A stretch of DNA of 11,855 nt from assembly GCA_016873595.1 (NCBI GenBank), contig VGWZ01000042.1, positions 1 through 11,855 on the forward strand. Reading direction: 5' to 3'. Source of the DNA: Nitrospira sp. (GTDB lineage Bacteria > Nitrospirota > Thermodesulfovibrionia > Thermodesulfovibrionales > SM23-35). Of this stretch, positions 1 through 5,449 are shown one piece after another. A program made the position numbers and the translations under genes. The stretch's first letter is position 1. Every line of letters begins with the position of its first letter. The notes under the pieces are model-generated. The model did not search any database. It saw only the letters and a list, made by a program, of their open reading frames with translations, and was not told the origin of the DNA.

Positions 1-103
1 GAATCCAGGGTTTCCTGTGCAAACAGGAATCCATTTCCTGTGTATAGTTCCCCGCTTTCGCGGGGACGGCGTCTGGATTCCCCGATCAAGTCGGGGAATG
101 ACA
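1..103. repeat. Compound palindromic repeat past rpmJ, cut by window edge
   Basis: Three hairpins sit side by side: TTCCTGT (12-18) pairs with ACAGGAA (23-29); TCCCCGC (49-55) with GCGGGGA (60-66); ATTCCCCGA (77-85) with TCGGGGAAT (91-99). In addition GAATCCAG (1-8) is the reverse complement of CTGGATTC (73-80). Read on the minus strand the element begins TGTCATTCCCCGA, the same TGTCA start as the repeats at 8238-8312 and 11634-11713, so I group it with them. It probably continues to the left of the window. No T-tract follows the stems, so it is not a classic terminator, although the hairpins could protect the 3' end of the mRNA. No open reading frame is seen here; rpsM would be expected next. 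Confidence 0.8.
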
Positions 104-148
104 AAGTATTAGAATCGCTCAATTTAGGTTATAACTTTTCACTGTTTT

Positions 149-262
149 TTATCCCTGCCTCTGCTTATGTCTTGGGTTATCACATATAACCCTTATAACA
201 CCCTTTCTCTTCACGATCCTGCATTTTGCACATATAGGTTTCACTGATGAACGAACTTTCAT
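149..262 (-). CDS. rpmJ: 50S ribosomal protein L36 (zinc-ribbon type)
   Basis: This 37-codon gene encodes the smallest protein of the large subunit, which helps fold 23S rRNA. The product starts MKVRSSVKPICAKC and ends in NPRHKQRQG, the full family length. The zinc ligands C11, C14, C27 and H32 are all present, so this is the zinc-binding (C+) form. The ATG at 262 has an AGAGGT ribosome-binding sequence 4 nt upstream, and the gene ends in TAA. It lies 63 nt after infA, its usual partner in spc-type operons. It is followed by 45 nt of AT-rich sequence and then the compound palindromic repeat. Identification rests on direct translation of the minus strand and is near certain. Confidence 0.97.
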   Translation of the reverse strand: MKVRSSVKPICAKCRIVKRKGVIRVICDNPRHKQRQG

Positions 263-325
263 ATTTACCTCTTCTTATAAAAACTTATATGCAATGAATA
301 TTCAACTTCTCACCCGTTACTTTTC

Positions 326-544
326 TTATTTTGCCCTATAGGTTATCCTTCCCTTCGTAAGATCATACGGTGAAAGTTCCACAGTAACTTTATCGCCTGG
401 CAAAATTTTTATAAAATGCATCCTTATCTTCCCTGATACATAAGCAAGGATAACCTGACCATTTTCAAGCTCAACTTTAAACATTGCATTGGGGAGAGTC
501 TCTACAACTGTCCCCTGAACTTCTATATTTTCCTCTTTTGCCAT
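326..544 (-). CDS. infA: Translation initiation factor IF-1
   Basis: The 72-residue product (MAKEENIEVQGTVVETLPNA...) has the family's exact usual length and its OB-fold signatures: the opening IEVQGTVVE strand, a central run GKIRMHFIKILPGDKVTVELSPYD, written here as the conserved segments GKIRMHF and LPGDKVTVELSPYD, and the tail RITYR. IF-1 occupies the 30S A site during initiation and assists IF-2 and IF-3. The ATG lies 11 nt after the map stop codon, so both are probably translated from the same mRNA. No SD is visible; the leader is nearly all A and T. The gene ends in TAA. The order map, infA, rpmJ is typical of the distal spc operon. Confidence 0.98.
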   Translation of the reverse strand: MAKEENIEVQGTVVETLPNAMFKVELENGQVILAYVSGKIRMHFIKILPGDKVTVELSPYDLTKGRITYRAK

Positions 545-555
545 AACTTGTTATT

Positions 556-1314
556 TTAATTTTTTTGATCAATTTTAGTCAAGATTACAGGCCTATCTTG
601 TGTCACAAGTATAGTATGCTCAAAATGAGCTGATGGTTTGCCATCAACAGTAACAGCTGTCCATCCATCATTGAGTATGGTCACCTCATATCCACCTGCA
701 TTCACCATTGGTTCAATAGCCAAGGTCATCCCTTCCCTGAGCCTTGGACCACGCCCTTGGAGACCAAAATTAGGAATCTGAGGATCTTCATGCAAATCTC
801 TGCCTATGCCATGCCCTACAAATACTCTCACCACAGAAAAGCCATTTGATTCAACATGCCTTTGAATAGAATATGAGATATCAGACACTCTATTGCCAAC
901 CCTTGCCCTGTCTATCCCAATATATAAAGATTCCTCTGTTACCCTGAGCAACCTTTCAACATCTGAATCAATCTTCCCTACAGGAAATGTTACAGCACCA
1001 TCCCCATAAAAACCATCTTTATACACACCAAGATCGATACTCAGGATATCACCATCCCTCAATACCCTCTTTGACGGTATACCGTGAATAACCTCATCAT
1101 TAACGGATGTGCAGATACTCGCCGGGTACCCTCTGTATCCTTTAAATGCAGGTATTGCATTATTTGATCTTATAGAGGCATCTGCAACCTTTTCGATCTC
1201 TTCTGTGGTAATTCCTGGCCTCACCATACCTTTTAAGGCATTAAGCGTCATTGCAACAATTCGGCATGCCTGCTCCATTTTTTCTATCTCTTCTGGAGAT
1301 TTTAGGATAATCAT
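556..1314 (-). CDS. map: Methionine aminopeptidase, type I
   Basis: This 252-residue dimetal hydrolase removes the N-terminal methionine from nascent proteins. It has the pita-bread fold, and all expected residues are visible: H77 (EVIHGIP), metal ligands D94 (SIDLG), D105 (YGDGAV), H168 (GHGIG), E201 (IEPM) and E232 (FEHT), plus the substrate-contacting H175. It lacks an N-terminal zinc-finger extension, so it is the short type Ia form. The ATG at 1314 starts MIILKSPEEIEKM, matching the family's start, but no SD lies in the AT-rich 44-nt gap after secY. adk, which often stands between secY and map, is absent. The downstream gene infA follows after 11 nt. Confidence 0.97.
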   Translation of the reverse strand: MIILKSPEEIEKMEQACRIVAMTLNALKGMVRPGITTEEIEKVADASIRSNNAIPAFKGYRGYPASICTSVNDEVIHGIPSKRVLRDGDILSIDLGVYKDGFYGDGAVTFPVGKIDSDVERLLRVTEESLYIGIDRARVGNRVSDISYSIQRHVESNGFSVVRVFVGHGIGRDLHEDPQIPNFGLQGRGPRLREGMTLAIEPMVNAGGYEVTILNDGWTAVTVDGKPSAHFEHTILVTQDRPVILTKIDQKN

Positions 1315-1323
1315 ATATATAAC

Positions 1324-1358
1324 AATTTTGCATTTTTGATCTTTAATTTTTAATTAAT
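1324..1358. repeat. Degenerate 7-nt tandem array, secY to map gap
   Basis: Five consecutive 7-nt units fill most of the 44-nt gap and end exactly at the secY stop codon (1359-1361). On the plus strand they include AATTTTG (1324-1330), CATTTTT (1331-1337) and AATTTTT (1345-1351), giving a loose consensus vATTTTT. The period is visible by eye, but the low complexity makes this weaker than the arrays at 3725-3787 and 5210-5251. The array also occupies the place where the map SD would be expected. Confidence 0.6.
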
Positions 1359-2666
1359 CTACCCTCTCCTCCCCTTTATTCTTCCCTTTTTAAGAAAGCC
1401 CTCATATGAACGTGTAATAAGGTGCGACTCTATCTGGGAGACGGTATCAAGGGCCACCCCTACTGCAATCAGAAGAGAAGTACCTCCAAAATAAAAAGGT
1501 ACATGGAATCTTGTTATTAAAATCTCAGGAATAATACACACAACCCCGAGATAGATAGCACCCACAAATGTCAACCTTGAAAGTACCTTATAGATATATT
1601 CAGAGGTCTTCTGGCCAGGTCTGATACCAGGGATATACCCACCATACTTCTTGAGATTATCTGCGACATCAACAGGATTAAAAATAATGGCGGTATAAAA
1701 GTATGCAAAGAAAAAGATCATACTGATATAAAGCGTTGTATAGATCACTGAACCGGGGGAAAACTGTCTGGCAATTTCTTGCACCCAAGGTATTGCGATA
1801 AAACCTGCCACAGTTGCAGGAAACATAATGATGGAAGATGCGAATATCGGAGGAATAACTCCTGAAGTATTTATCTTCAAAGGCAGGTGTGTAGATTGAC
1901 CACCGTATACTTTACGGCCCACGACTCTCTTCGCATATTGAATAGGAATTTTCCTTTGTCCCCTCTCTACGTAAATTATCACACCGACAACAGCCACCAT
2001 CATCACAACGAGCAAGATGACGAATAAAATAGATAGTTCTCCTACCTGTGCAAGTCTAATAGTATCGATAACAGCATTAGGAAATCTTGCAACAATTCCA
2101 GCAAATATGATAAGTGATATACCGTTCCCTATGCCTCTCTCGGTAATCTGCTCTCCAAGCCACATGATAAATGCTGTTCCTGATGTGAGGGTAATCATTG
2201 TGAGTATCCTGAACGACCATCCGGGGTTTTGTATAAATGCGCCTCCTTGCATACCCTCAAGACCTACTGCAATGCCAAAAGATTGAATTGCGCTGATAAT
2301 TATGGTCCCATATCTTGTATATCTCACAATCTTCTTTCTGCCTGTTTCTCCTTCTTTCGCAAGTTTCCCTATAGCAGGGATTACCACTGTAAGCAGCTGG
2401 AGGATAATTGATGCGCTTATATAAGGCATTATGCCGAGGGCAAAGATAGTCACCCTCGATAAAGCACCACCTGAAAACATATCAAAAAAGCCCATAAGTG
2501 CCCCGCCTTTTTCAGTAAGAAACTTGCTGAGCTCTTCTCCATTAATCCCCGGGGTAGGGATATGAGCACCGATCCTGTAAACTGCAAGGAGGGCAAGAGT
2601 AAAAAGAACCCTGTTTTTTAACTCTGGAATCTTAAATATATTCTGGATACTTGAAATAATGCCCAT
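1359..2666 (-). CDS. secY: Preprotein translocase subunit SecY
   Basis: SecY is the channel of the Sec translocon in the inner membrane, acting with SecE, SecG and SecA. The 435-residue product has the family's usual length and about ten hydrophobic segments. Visible signatures are GIMPYISASIILQLL (78-92) in the second membrane segment, GEQITERGIGNG (171-182), the cytosolic loop ERGQRKIPIQYA (234-245), and GGYIPGIRPG (342-351) in the loop that contacts SecA and the ribosome. The C-terminus is basic (LKKGRIKGRRG). The ATG at 2666 starts MGIISSIQNIFKIPELK, typical for the family. No SD is present; the preceding 40 nt are almost pure A and T. It follows rplO, as usual, after 83 nt. Confidence 0.98.
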   Translation of the reverse strand: MGIISSIQNIFKIPELKNRVLFTLALLAVYRIGAHIPTPGINGEELSKFLTEKGGALMGFFDMFSGGALSRVTIFALGIMPYISASIILQLLTVVIPAIGKLAKEGETGRKKIVRYTRYGTIIISAIQSFGIAVGLEGMQGGAFIQNPGWSFRILTMITLTSGTAFIMWLGEQITERGIGNGISLIIFAGIVARFPNAVIDTIRLAQVGELSILFVILLVVMMVAVVGVIIYVERGQRKIPIQYAKRVVGRKVYGGQSTHLPLKINTSGVIPPIFASSIIMFPATVAGFIAIPWVQEIARQFSPGSVIYTTLYISMIFFFAYFYTAIIFNPVDVADNLKKYGGYIPGIRPGQKTSEYIYKVLSRLTFVGAIYLGVVCIIPEILITRFHVPFYFGGTSLLIAVGVALDTVSQIESHLITRSYEGFLKKGRIKGRRG

Positions 2667-2670
2667 ATGA

Positions 2671-2705
2671 TTAAAATTAAAAAATTAAAATTAAAAATTT
2701 AAAAT
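2671..2705. repeat. AT-only 7-nt tandem array upstream of secY
   Basis: Five 7-nt units run from 2671 to 2705. TTAAAAT recurs at 2671-2677, 2685-2691 and 2699-2705, alternating with TAAAAAA and TAAAAAT, so the pattern also repeats every 14 nt. The block ends 4 nt before the secY start codon (2666), covering the position of an SD. A 16-nt non-repetitive stretch (2706-2721) separates it from a second array at 2722-2749. Confidence 0.65.
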
Positions 2706-2721
2706 AAAGGAGTCCCATAAT

Positions 2722-2749
2722 TTTTATTTTTGCATTTTGCATTTTGATT
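2722..2749. repeat. Degenerate 7-nt tandem array after rplO stop
   Basis: Four 7-nt units end directly at the rplO stop codon (2750-2752). On the plus strand they are TTTTATT (2722-2728), two identical TTTGCAT copies (2729-2735 and 2736-2742) and TTTGATT (2743-2749). The same TGCATTTTTGAT wording recurs in the gap between secY and map (1330-1340). Confidence 0.7.
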
Positions 2750-3190
2750 TTAGATTACTTCCGCTTTACCGCCTGCTGCAGCAATCTTTGCTAATGCAGA
2801 ATCACTAAATGCATGTGCTTTTATTGTAAATGGTCTTTTAATCTCGCCATTACCAAGAACTTTGAGGCCATTCTTCAAATCCTTTATAATGCCTCTGTCA
2901 TAGAGGTCATCAGGTGTGATCACCTCTATTCCGTCTAACTTACTTACATCCTTGAGATTTATGATTGCATGCTCTATTTTAAAACGGTTCTTAAACCCTC
3001 TTTTAGGAAGTCTCCTCTGCAGAGGCATCTGACCACCTTCAAACCCCGGTCCTTTTGTTCCTCCAGAACGTGCCTTCTGCCCCTTATGGCCTTTACATGA
3101 GGTTTTGCCGTGTCCTGAACCAATACCCCGCCCAACCCTCTTCCCTTTTTTTGTGCTCCCTTTTGCAGATTTCAAATCGGTTATCTTCAT
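2750..3190 (-). CDS. rplO: 50S ribosomal protein L15
   Basis: L15 (146 residues, the usual length) is a late-assembling large-subunit protein that binds 23S rRNA. The glycine- and lysine-rich extended N-terminal arm is clear: GRGIGSGHGKTSCKGHKGQ (about 21-39), then KARSGGTKGPGFEGGQMPL and the RRLPKRGF motif (59-66). The globular C-terminal domain ends in AAAGGKAEVI. The ATG at 3190 has a GAGAGG ribosome-binding sequence 4 nt upstream and lies 9 nt after the rpsE stop codon. In most bacteria rpmD (L30) separates rpsE from rplO; no room exists for it here. The gene is followed by a 7-nt repeat array and secY. Confidence 0.98.
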   Translation of the reverse strand: MKITDLKSAKGSTKKGKRVGRGIGSGHGKTSCKGHKGQKARSGGTKGPGFEGGQMPLQRRLPKRGFKNRFKIEHAIINLKDVSKLDGIEVITPDDLYDRGIIKDLKNGLKVLGNGEIKRPFTIKAHAFSDSALAKIAAAGGKAEVI

Positions 3191-3199
3191 GATGCCTCT

Positions 3200-3709
3200 C
3201 TACGAGCCTTCGGCCTGAGTCTCTTCTTCAACCTTGCCCCTGAGTTTCTTGACTGAGTCATGGTCCTTGAGACTTTCAAGCCCATTCAGAGTTGCCTTTA
3301 CTGAATTAAAAGGATTATGGCTACGAAGGGATTTTGCAACAATATTCTGTACCCCTGCTACTTCTAAGACTGCTCTTACCGCACCCCCTGCAATAATACC
3401 AGTACCTTTCTTTGCAGGGTTCATAACCACCGTGCCCGAACCAAACCTTCCTATGACTCTGTGGGGAATTGTGCTATCTTTTATAGGGAATTTTATAAGG
3501 GATTTCCTTGCTTGTTCTACCGCCTTCCTTATAGCCTCAGGAACCTCTGTAGCCTTTCCTTTACCCATACCAACAGTCCCTTCTCCGTCTCCGACAACAA
3601 CAAGAGCAGTAAAAGAAAATCGTCTTCCACCTTTCACTACTTTTGCTACTCTGTTGATAAATACAACCTTATCTTTAAGATTCAATCCCTCCGGATCAAT
3701 TCTTCCCAC
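3200..3709 (-). CDS. rpsE: 30S ribosomal protein S5
   Basis: S5 lies at the mRNA entry side of the 30S subunit, near the decoding centre, and affects translational accuracy. The 169-residue product has the expected N-terminal double-stranded-RNA-binding-like domain, including VVKGGRRFSFTALVVVGDG (24-42) and TVGMGKGKATEVPEAI (45-60), followed by the C-terminal domain with KGTGIIAGGAVRAVLEVAG (100-118) and the SHNPFN segment. The GTG start at 3709 yields MGRIDPEGLNLKDKVV, a normal family start, with AAGGGGGT just upstream. A 70-nt array of 7-nt units separates it from rplR. It ends in TAG, 9 nt before rplO. Confidence 0.97.
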   Translation of the reverse strand: MGRIDPEGLNLKDKVVFINRVAKVVKGGRRFSFTALVVVGDGEGTVGMGKGKATEVPEAIRKAVEQARKSLIKFPIKDSTIPHRVIGRFGSGTVVMNPAKKGTGIIAGGAVRAVLEVAGVQNIVAKSLRSHNPFNSVKATLNGLESLKDHDSVKKLRGKVEEETQAEGS

Positions 3710-3724
3710 TATACCCCCTTCAAA

Positions 3725-3787
3725 AGTTATTAGTTATAAGTTGTTATTTGTTAGTAATTAAAAACTGAAAACTAACAACTGACAACT
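3725..3787. repeat. Nine-unit degenerate 7-nt tandem array, rplR to rpsE gap
   Basis: Nine consecutive 7-nt units with no slippage run from 3725 to 3787. The first three on the plus strand are AGTTATT, AGTTATA and AGTTGTT. After the middle unit (3753-3759) the sense flips, giving GAAAACT (3767-3773), AACAACT (3774-3780) and GACAACT (3781-3787). The two halves are therefore imperfect reverse complements: 3725-3735 and 3770-3780 pair over 11 nt, with a single G-U in RNA. The array is 2 nt from the rplR stop codon (3790-3792). The transcribed gap could fold into a long, weak hairpin just upstream of the rpsE ribosome-binding site. Confidence 0.85.
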
Positions 3788-3789
3788 AT

Positions 3790-4152
3790 TTAAAATTCTA
3801 ATCCTGCTTCTCTCGCTGCCTCTGCTAATGCCTTTACCCTGCCATGGTAAAGATATCCACCCCTGTCAAAAACAACCTTCTTTATGCCTTTTTCCAAAGC
3901 CCTTTTTGCGATAAGCTCTCCAACCAGTTTTGCTGTATTGATATTTCCTTTGTGTGACTTTGTATTGTCAAACTTCTTATCAAGGCTTGACGCAGAGATT
4001 ATAGTATGTCCCTTAAAGTCATCGATAATCTGAGCATACATATTATTCAAACTCCTATATACAGATAGCCTTAACCTTTCTGGAGCCCCGATTACCTTCT
4101 TCCTTATCCTTCTACAGCGTCTCTGCCTGCCCTCTTTCTTACTCCTTGCCAA
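3790..4152 (-). CDS. rplR: 50S ribosomal protein L18
   Basis: L18 binds 5S rRNA together with L5 and helps build the central protuberance. The product, 120 residues from the chosen start, contains the basic N-terminus KEGRQRRCRRIRKKV, then RLSVYRSLNNMYAQIIDD, and the typical end FDRGGYLYHGRVKALAEAA. I chose the TTG at 4152 because GGAGG lies 5 nt upstream. An in-frame TTG at 4164 would place the start inside that ribosome-binding site and add four unusual residues. The length then matches the usual 117-122. It sits between rplF and rpsE in canonical order, with 7-nt arrays in both flanking gaps. Confidence 0.95.
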   Translation of the reverse strand: MARSKKEGRQRRCRRIRKKVIGAPERLRLSVYRSLNNMYAQIIDDFKGHTIISASSLDKKFDNTKSHKGNINTAKLVGELIAKRALEKGIKKVVFDRGGYLYHGRVKALAEAAREAGLEF

Positions 4153-4169
4153 AAAAACCTCCAAAAATT

Positions 4170-4197
4170 CAGTTATTAGTTATCAGTCATCGGTTAT
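4170..4197. repeat. Degenerate 7-nt tandem array after rplF stop
   Basis: Four 7-nt units abut the rplF stop codon (4198-4200): CAGTTAT (4170-4176), TAGTTAT (4177-4183), CAGTCAT (4184-4190) and CGGTTAT (4191-4197). The consensus is yrGTyAT. Read in the mRNA sense, units of the form ATAACTG follow the stop codon. The remaining part of the gap holds the rplR ribosome-binding site. Confidence 0.8.
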
Positions 4198-4740
4198 CTA
4201 TTTTTTCCCTGCCTTACCAACTTTCAATTTGAGCTTTATGCCTGAATATCTCACTCCCTTACCCTTATACGCATCAGGCTTCCTCAGGCATCTGAGATTT
4301 TCAGCTATCTGCCCAAGTTGCTGCTTGTCAATTCCAAAAAGTGTAATTTGTGTCTGCTTTGCGTCCACAGAAGCCTTAATCCCTTCAGGCAAATAAAACT
4401 CAATGGGATGGGAGTATCCGAGTGTAAAAATAATCTTATCTCCTGTTACCTGTGCCCTATAACCGACACCGACTATATCAAGAACTTTCTGGAAGCCCTG
4501 AGATACTCCTGTGACCATGTTAGAGATAACACTCCTTGTCAGACCATGAAGCGACCTCTCGATTCTCGAACTATCTATCCTTTCTACTACGATATTGTCC
4601 CCTTGTACTAAAACTTTTATCTTGTCAGGATAATTCCAGCTCAACTGCCCTTTAGGACCTTTTATTGTTATTGTTCCGTTTTCCACCAATACATCTACAT
4701 CCTTAGGGATCTCTATCGGCTTTTTCCCGATTCTTGACAT
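4198..4740 (-). CDS. rplF: 50S ribosomal protein L6
   Basis: L6 binds 23S rRNA (domain VI, near the sarcin-ricin loop) at the factor-binding face. The 180-residue product has the normal length and two tandem repeats of the L6 fold. It starts MSRIGKKPIEIPKDV and carries the hallmark LRKPDAYKGKGVRY (about 152-165), then a basic tail. The ATG at 4740 has GAAGGAG ending 10 nt upstream. Just before that ribosome-binding site a strong hairpin (4759-4791) intervenes between rpsH and this gene. The gene ends in TAG and is followed at once by a 7-nt array. Confidence 0.98.
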   Translation of the reverse strand: MSRIGKKPIEIPKDVDVLVENGTITIKGPKGQLSWNYPDKIKVLVQGDNIVVERIDSSRIERSLHGLTRSVISNMVTGVSQGFQKVLDIVGVGYRAQVTGDKIIFTLGYSHPIEFYLPEGIKASVDAKQTQITLFGIDKQQLGQIAENLRCLRKPDAYKGKGVRYSGIKLKLKVGKAGKK

Positions 4741-4758
4741 TTTTAGCTTTCTCCTTCA

Positions 4759-4791
4759 CCCCGTTTAGAGAGAAATAAATCTCTAACGGGG
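4759..4791 (-). other. Strong hairpin between rpsH stop and rplF ribosome-binding site
   Basis: CCCCGTTTAGAGA (4759-4771) pairs with TCTCTAACGGGG (4780-4791) over 12 base pairs with a single bulge and an 8-nt loop. The stem begins 1 nt after the rpsH stop codon (4793-4795), and its far arm ends 1 to 2 nt before the rplF SD (complement of 4751-4757). No T-run follows on the transcribed strand, so termination is unlikely. It could set relative translation of rplF, mark an RNase cleavage site, or be a dispersed repeat. The inverted repeat is seen directly; any function is inference. Confidence 0.8.
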
Positions 4792-4792
4792 G

Positions 4793-5188
4793 TTACCACA
4801 CATAACAGATAACCTCTCCCCCAACACCTTCTTGGCGGCAGACTTTATCACTTACTATCCCTCTTGATGTGGTGAGAATAGCGATACCGACACCACCCAT
4901 GACTCTTGGAATTTCTCCCCTATTCACGTAAATTCTTCGGCCTGGCTTACTCACCCTTTTCAACCCTGAGATCACATTTTCATTGTCCATATATTTCAAT
5001 ACTATCCTCAGTATGCCCTGCCTCTTATCCTTTAATATTTTATATGCCTTAATAAATCCCTCTTCTTTCAATATCTTTGCTACTTCTAATTTCATTCTGG
5101 AGGCAGGAACATCAACCTTTTCTGCCTTTATACGCACCGCATTTCTTATCCTTGTAAGCATGTCTGCAATAGGGTCAGTCATTGACAT
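4793..5188 (-). CDS. rpsH: 30S ribosomal protein S8
   Basis: S8 is a primary binder of the 16S rRNA central domain. In Escherichia coli it also represses the spc operon by binding its own mRNA near rplE; no matching site was recognised here. The 131-residue product starts MSMTDPIADMLTRIRNA, the family signature, and ends with the conserved region GIAILTTSRGIVSDK and GGEVICYVW. The ATG at 5188 follows AGGAG with an A-rich spacer of about 9 nt. A second ATG two codons later is possible but less likely, because the MSMTDPIADM start is widespread. The 63-nt gap before it carries a six-unit 7-nt array. Confidence 0.97.
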   Translation of the reverse strand: MSMTDPIADMLTRIRNAVRIKAEKVDVPASRMKLEVAKILKEEGFIKAYKILKDKRQGILRIVLKYMDNENVISGLKRVSKPGRRIYVNRGEIPRVMGGVGIAILTTSRGIVSDKVCRQEGVGGEVICYVW

Positions 5189-5209
5189 ATTTTTTTCTCC
5201 TGTGCTTCA

Positions 5210-5251
5210 CTGCTATCTGGCATCGTGTATCGTGTATCTTGCATCTGTTAT
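5210..5251. repeat. Six-unit degenerate 7-nt tandem array after rpsZ stop
   Basis: Six 7-nt units fill 5210-5251 and end exactly at the rpsZ stop codon (5252-5254). Every unit begins with C and ends with AT on the plus strand. Examples are CTGGCAT (5217-5223), two identical CGTGTAT copies (5224-5230 and 5231-5237) and CTTGCAT (5238-5244). The consensus is CkkGyAT. The rest of the gap, 5189-5209, holds the rpsH ribosome-binding site. Mixed base composition makes this periodicity hard to dismiss as AT-rich noise. Confidence 0.85.
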
Positions 5252-5437
5252 TTACCAGCTTGATTTAATTACCCCGGGTATATGTCCTTCAAGAGCAAGT
5301 GTTCTAAAGCAAATCCTGCACATACCGAACTTCCGTAAATAGCTTCTTGGTCTCCCGCATATTTTACACCTATTATGAGCTCTTACCCGAAATTTTGGTT
5401 TCCTCTTGGCTTTTTCTATCATACAAGTCTTCGCCAT
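5252..5437 (-). CDS. rpsZ: 30S ribosomal protein S14 type Z (zinc-binding)
   Basis: This is the short 61-residue, zinc-binding form of S14, a late-binding protein of the 30S head. The zinc ribbon is intact: C24 and C27 in RCKICGR, C40 and C43 in GMCRICFR. The C-terminus, ALEGHIPGVIKSSW, is the family's signature. The ATG at 5437 has GAGAGG 8 nt upstream and lies 12 nt after the rplE stop codon. The position between rplE and rpsH is canonical. Many genomes name this gene rpsN; the length and the four cysteines distinguish it from the roughly 100-residue zinc-free paralogue. Confidence 0.97.
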   Translation of the reverse strand: MAKTCMIEKAKRKPKFRVRAHNRCKICGRPRSYLRKFGMCRICFRTLALEGHIPGVIKSSW

Positions 5438-5449
5438 CAGTCAATCCTC

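Noticed and set aside
49..99. GC-rich hairpins after rpmJ as an intrinsic terminator
   Set aside because: No T-tract follows either stem on the transcribed strand, and the hairpins match the dispersed palindromic element family.
3234..3761. 175-codon open frame on the plus strand opposite rpsE
   Set aside because: It is antisense to an unmistakable S5 gene, has no recognisable domain and lacks a supporting ribosome-binding site; it is a frame shadow.
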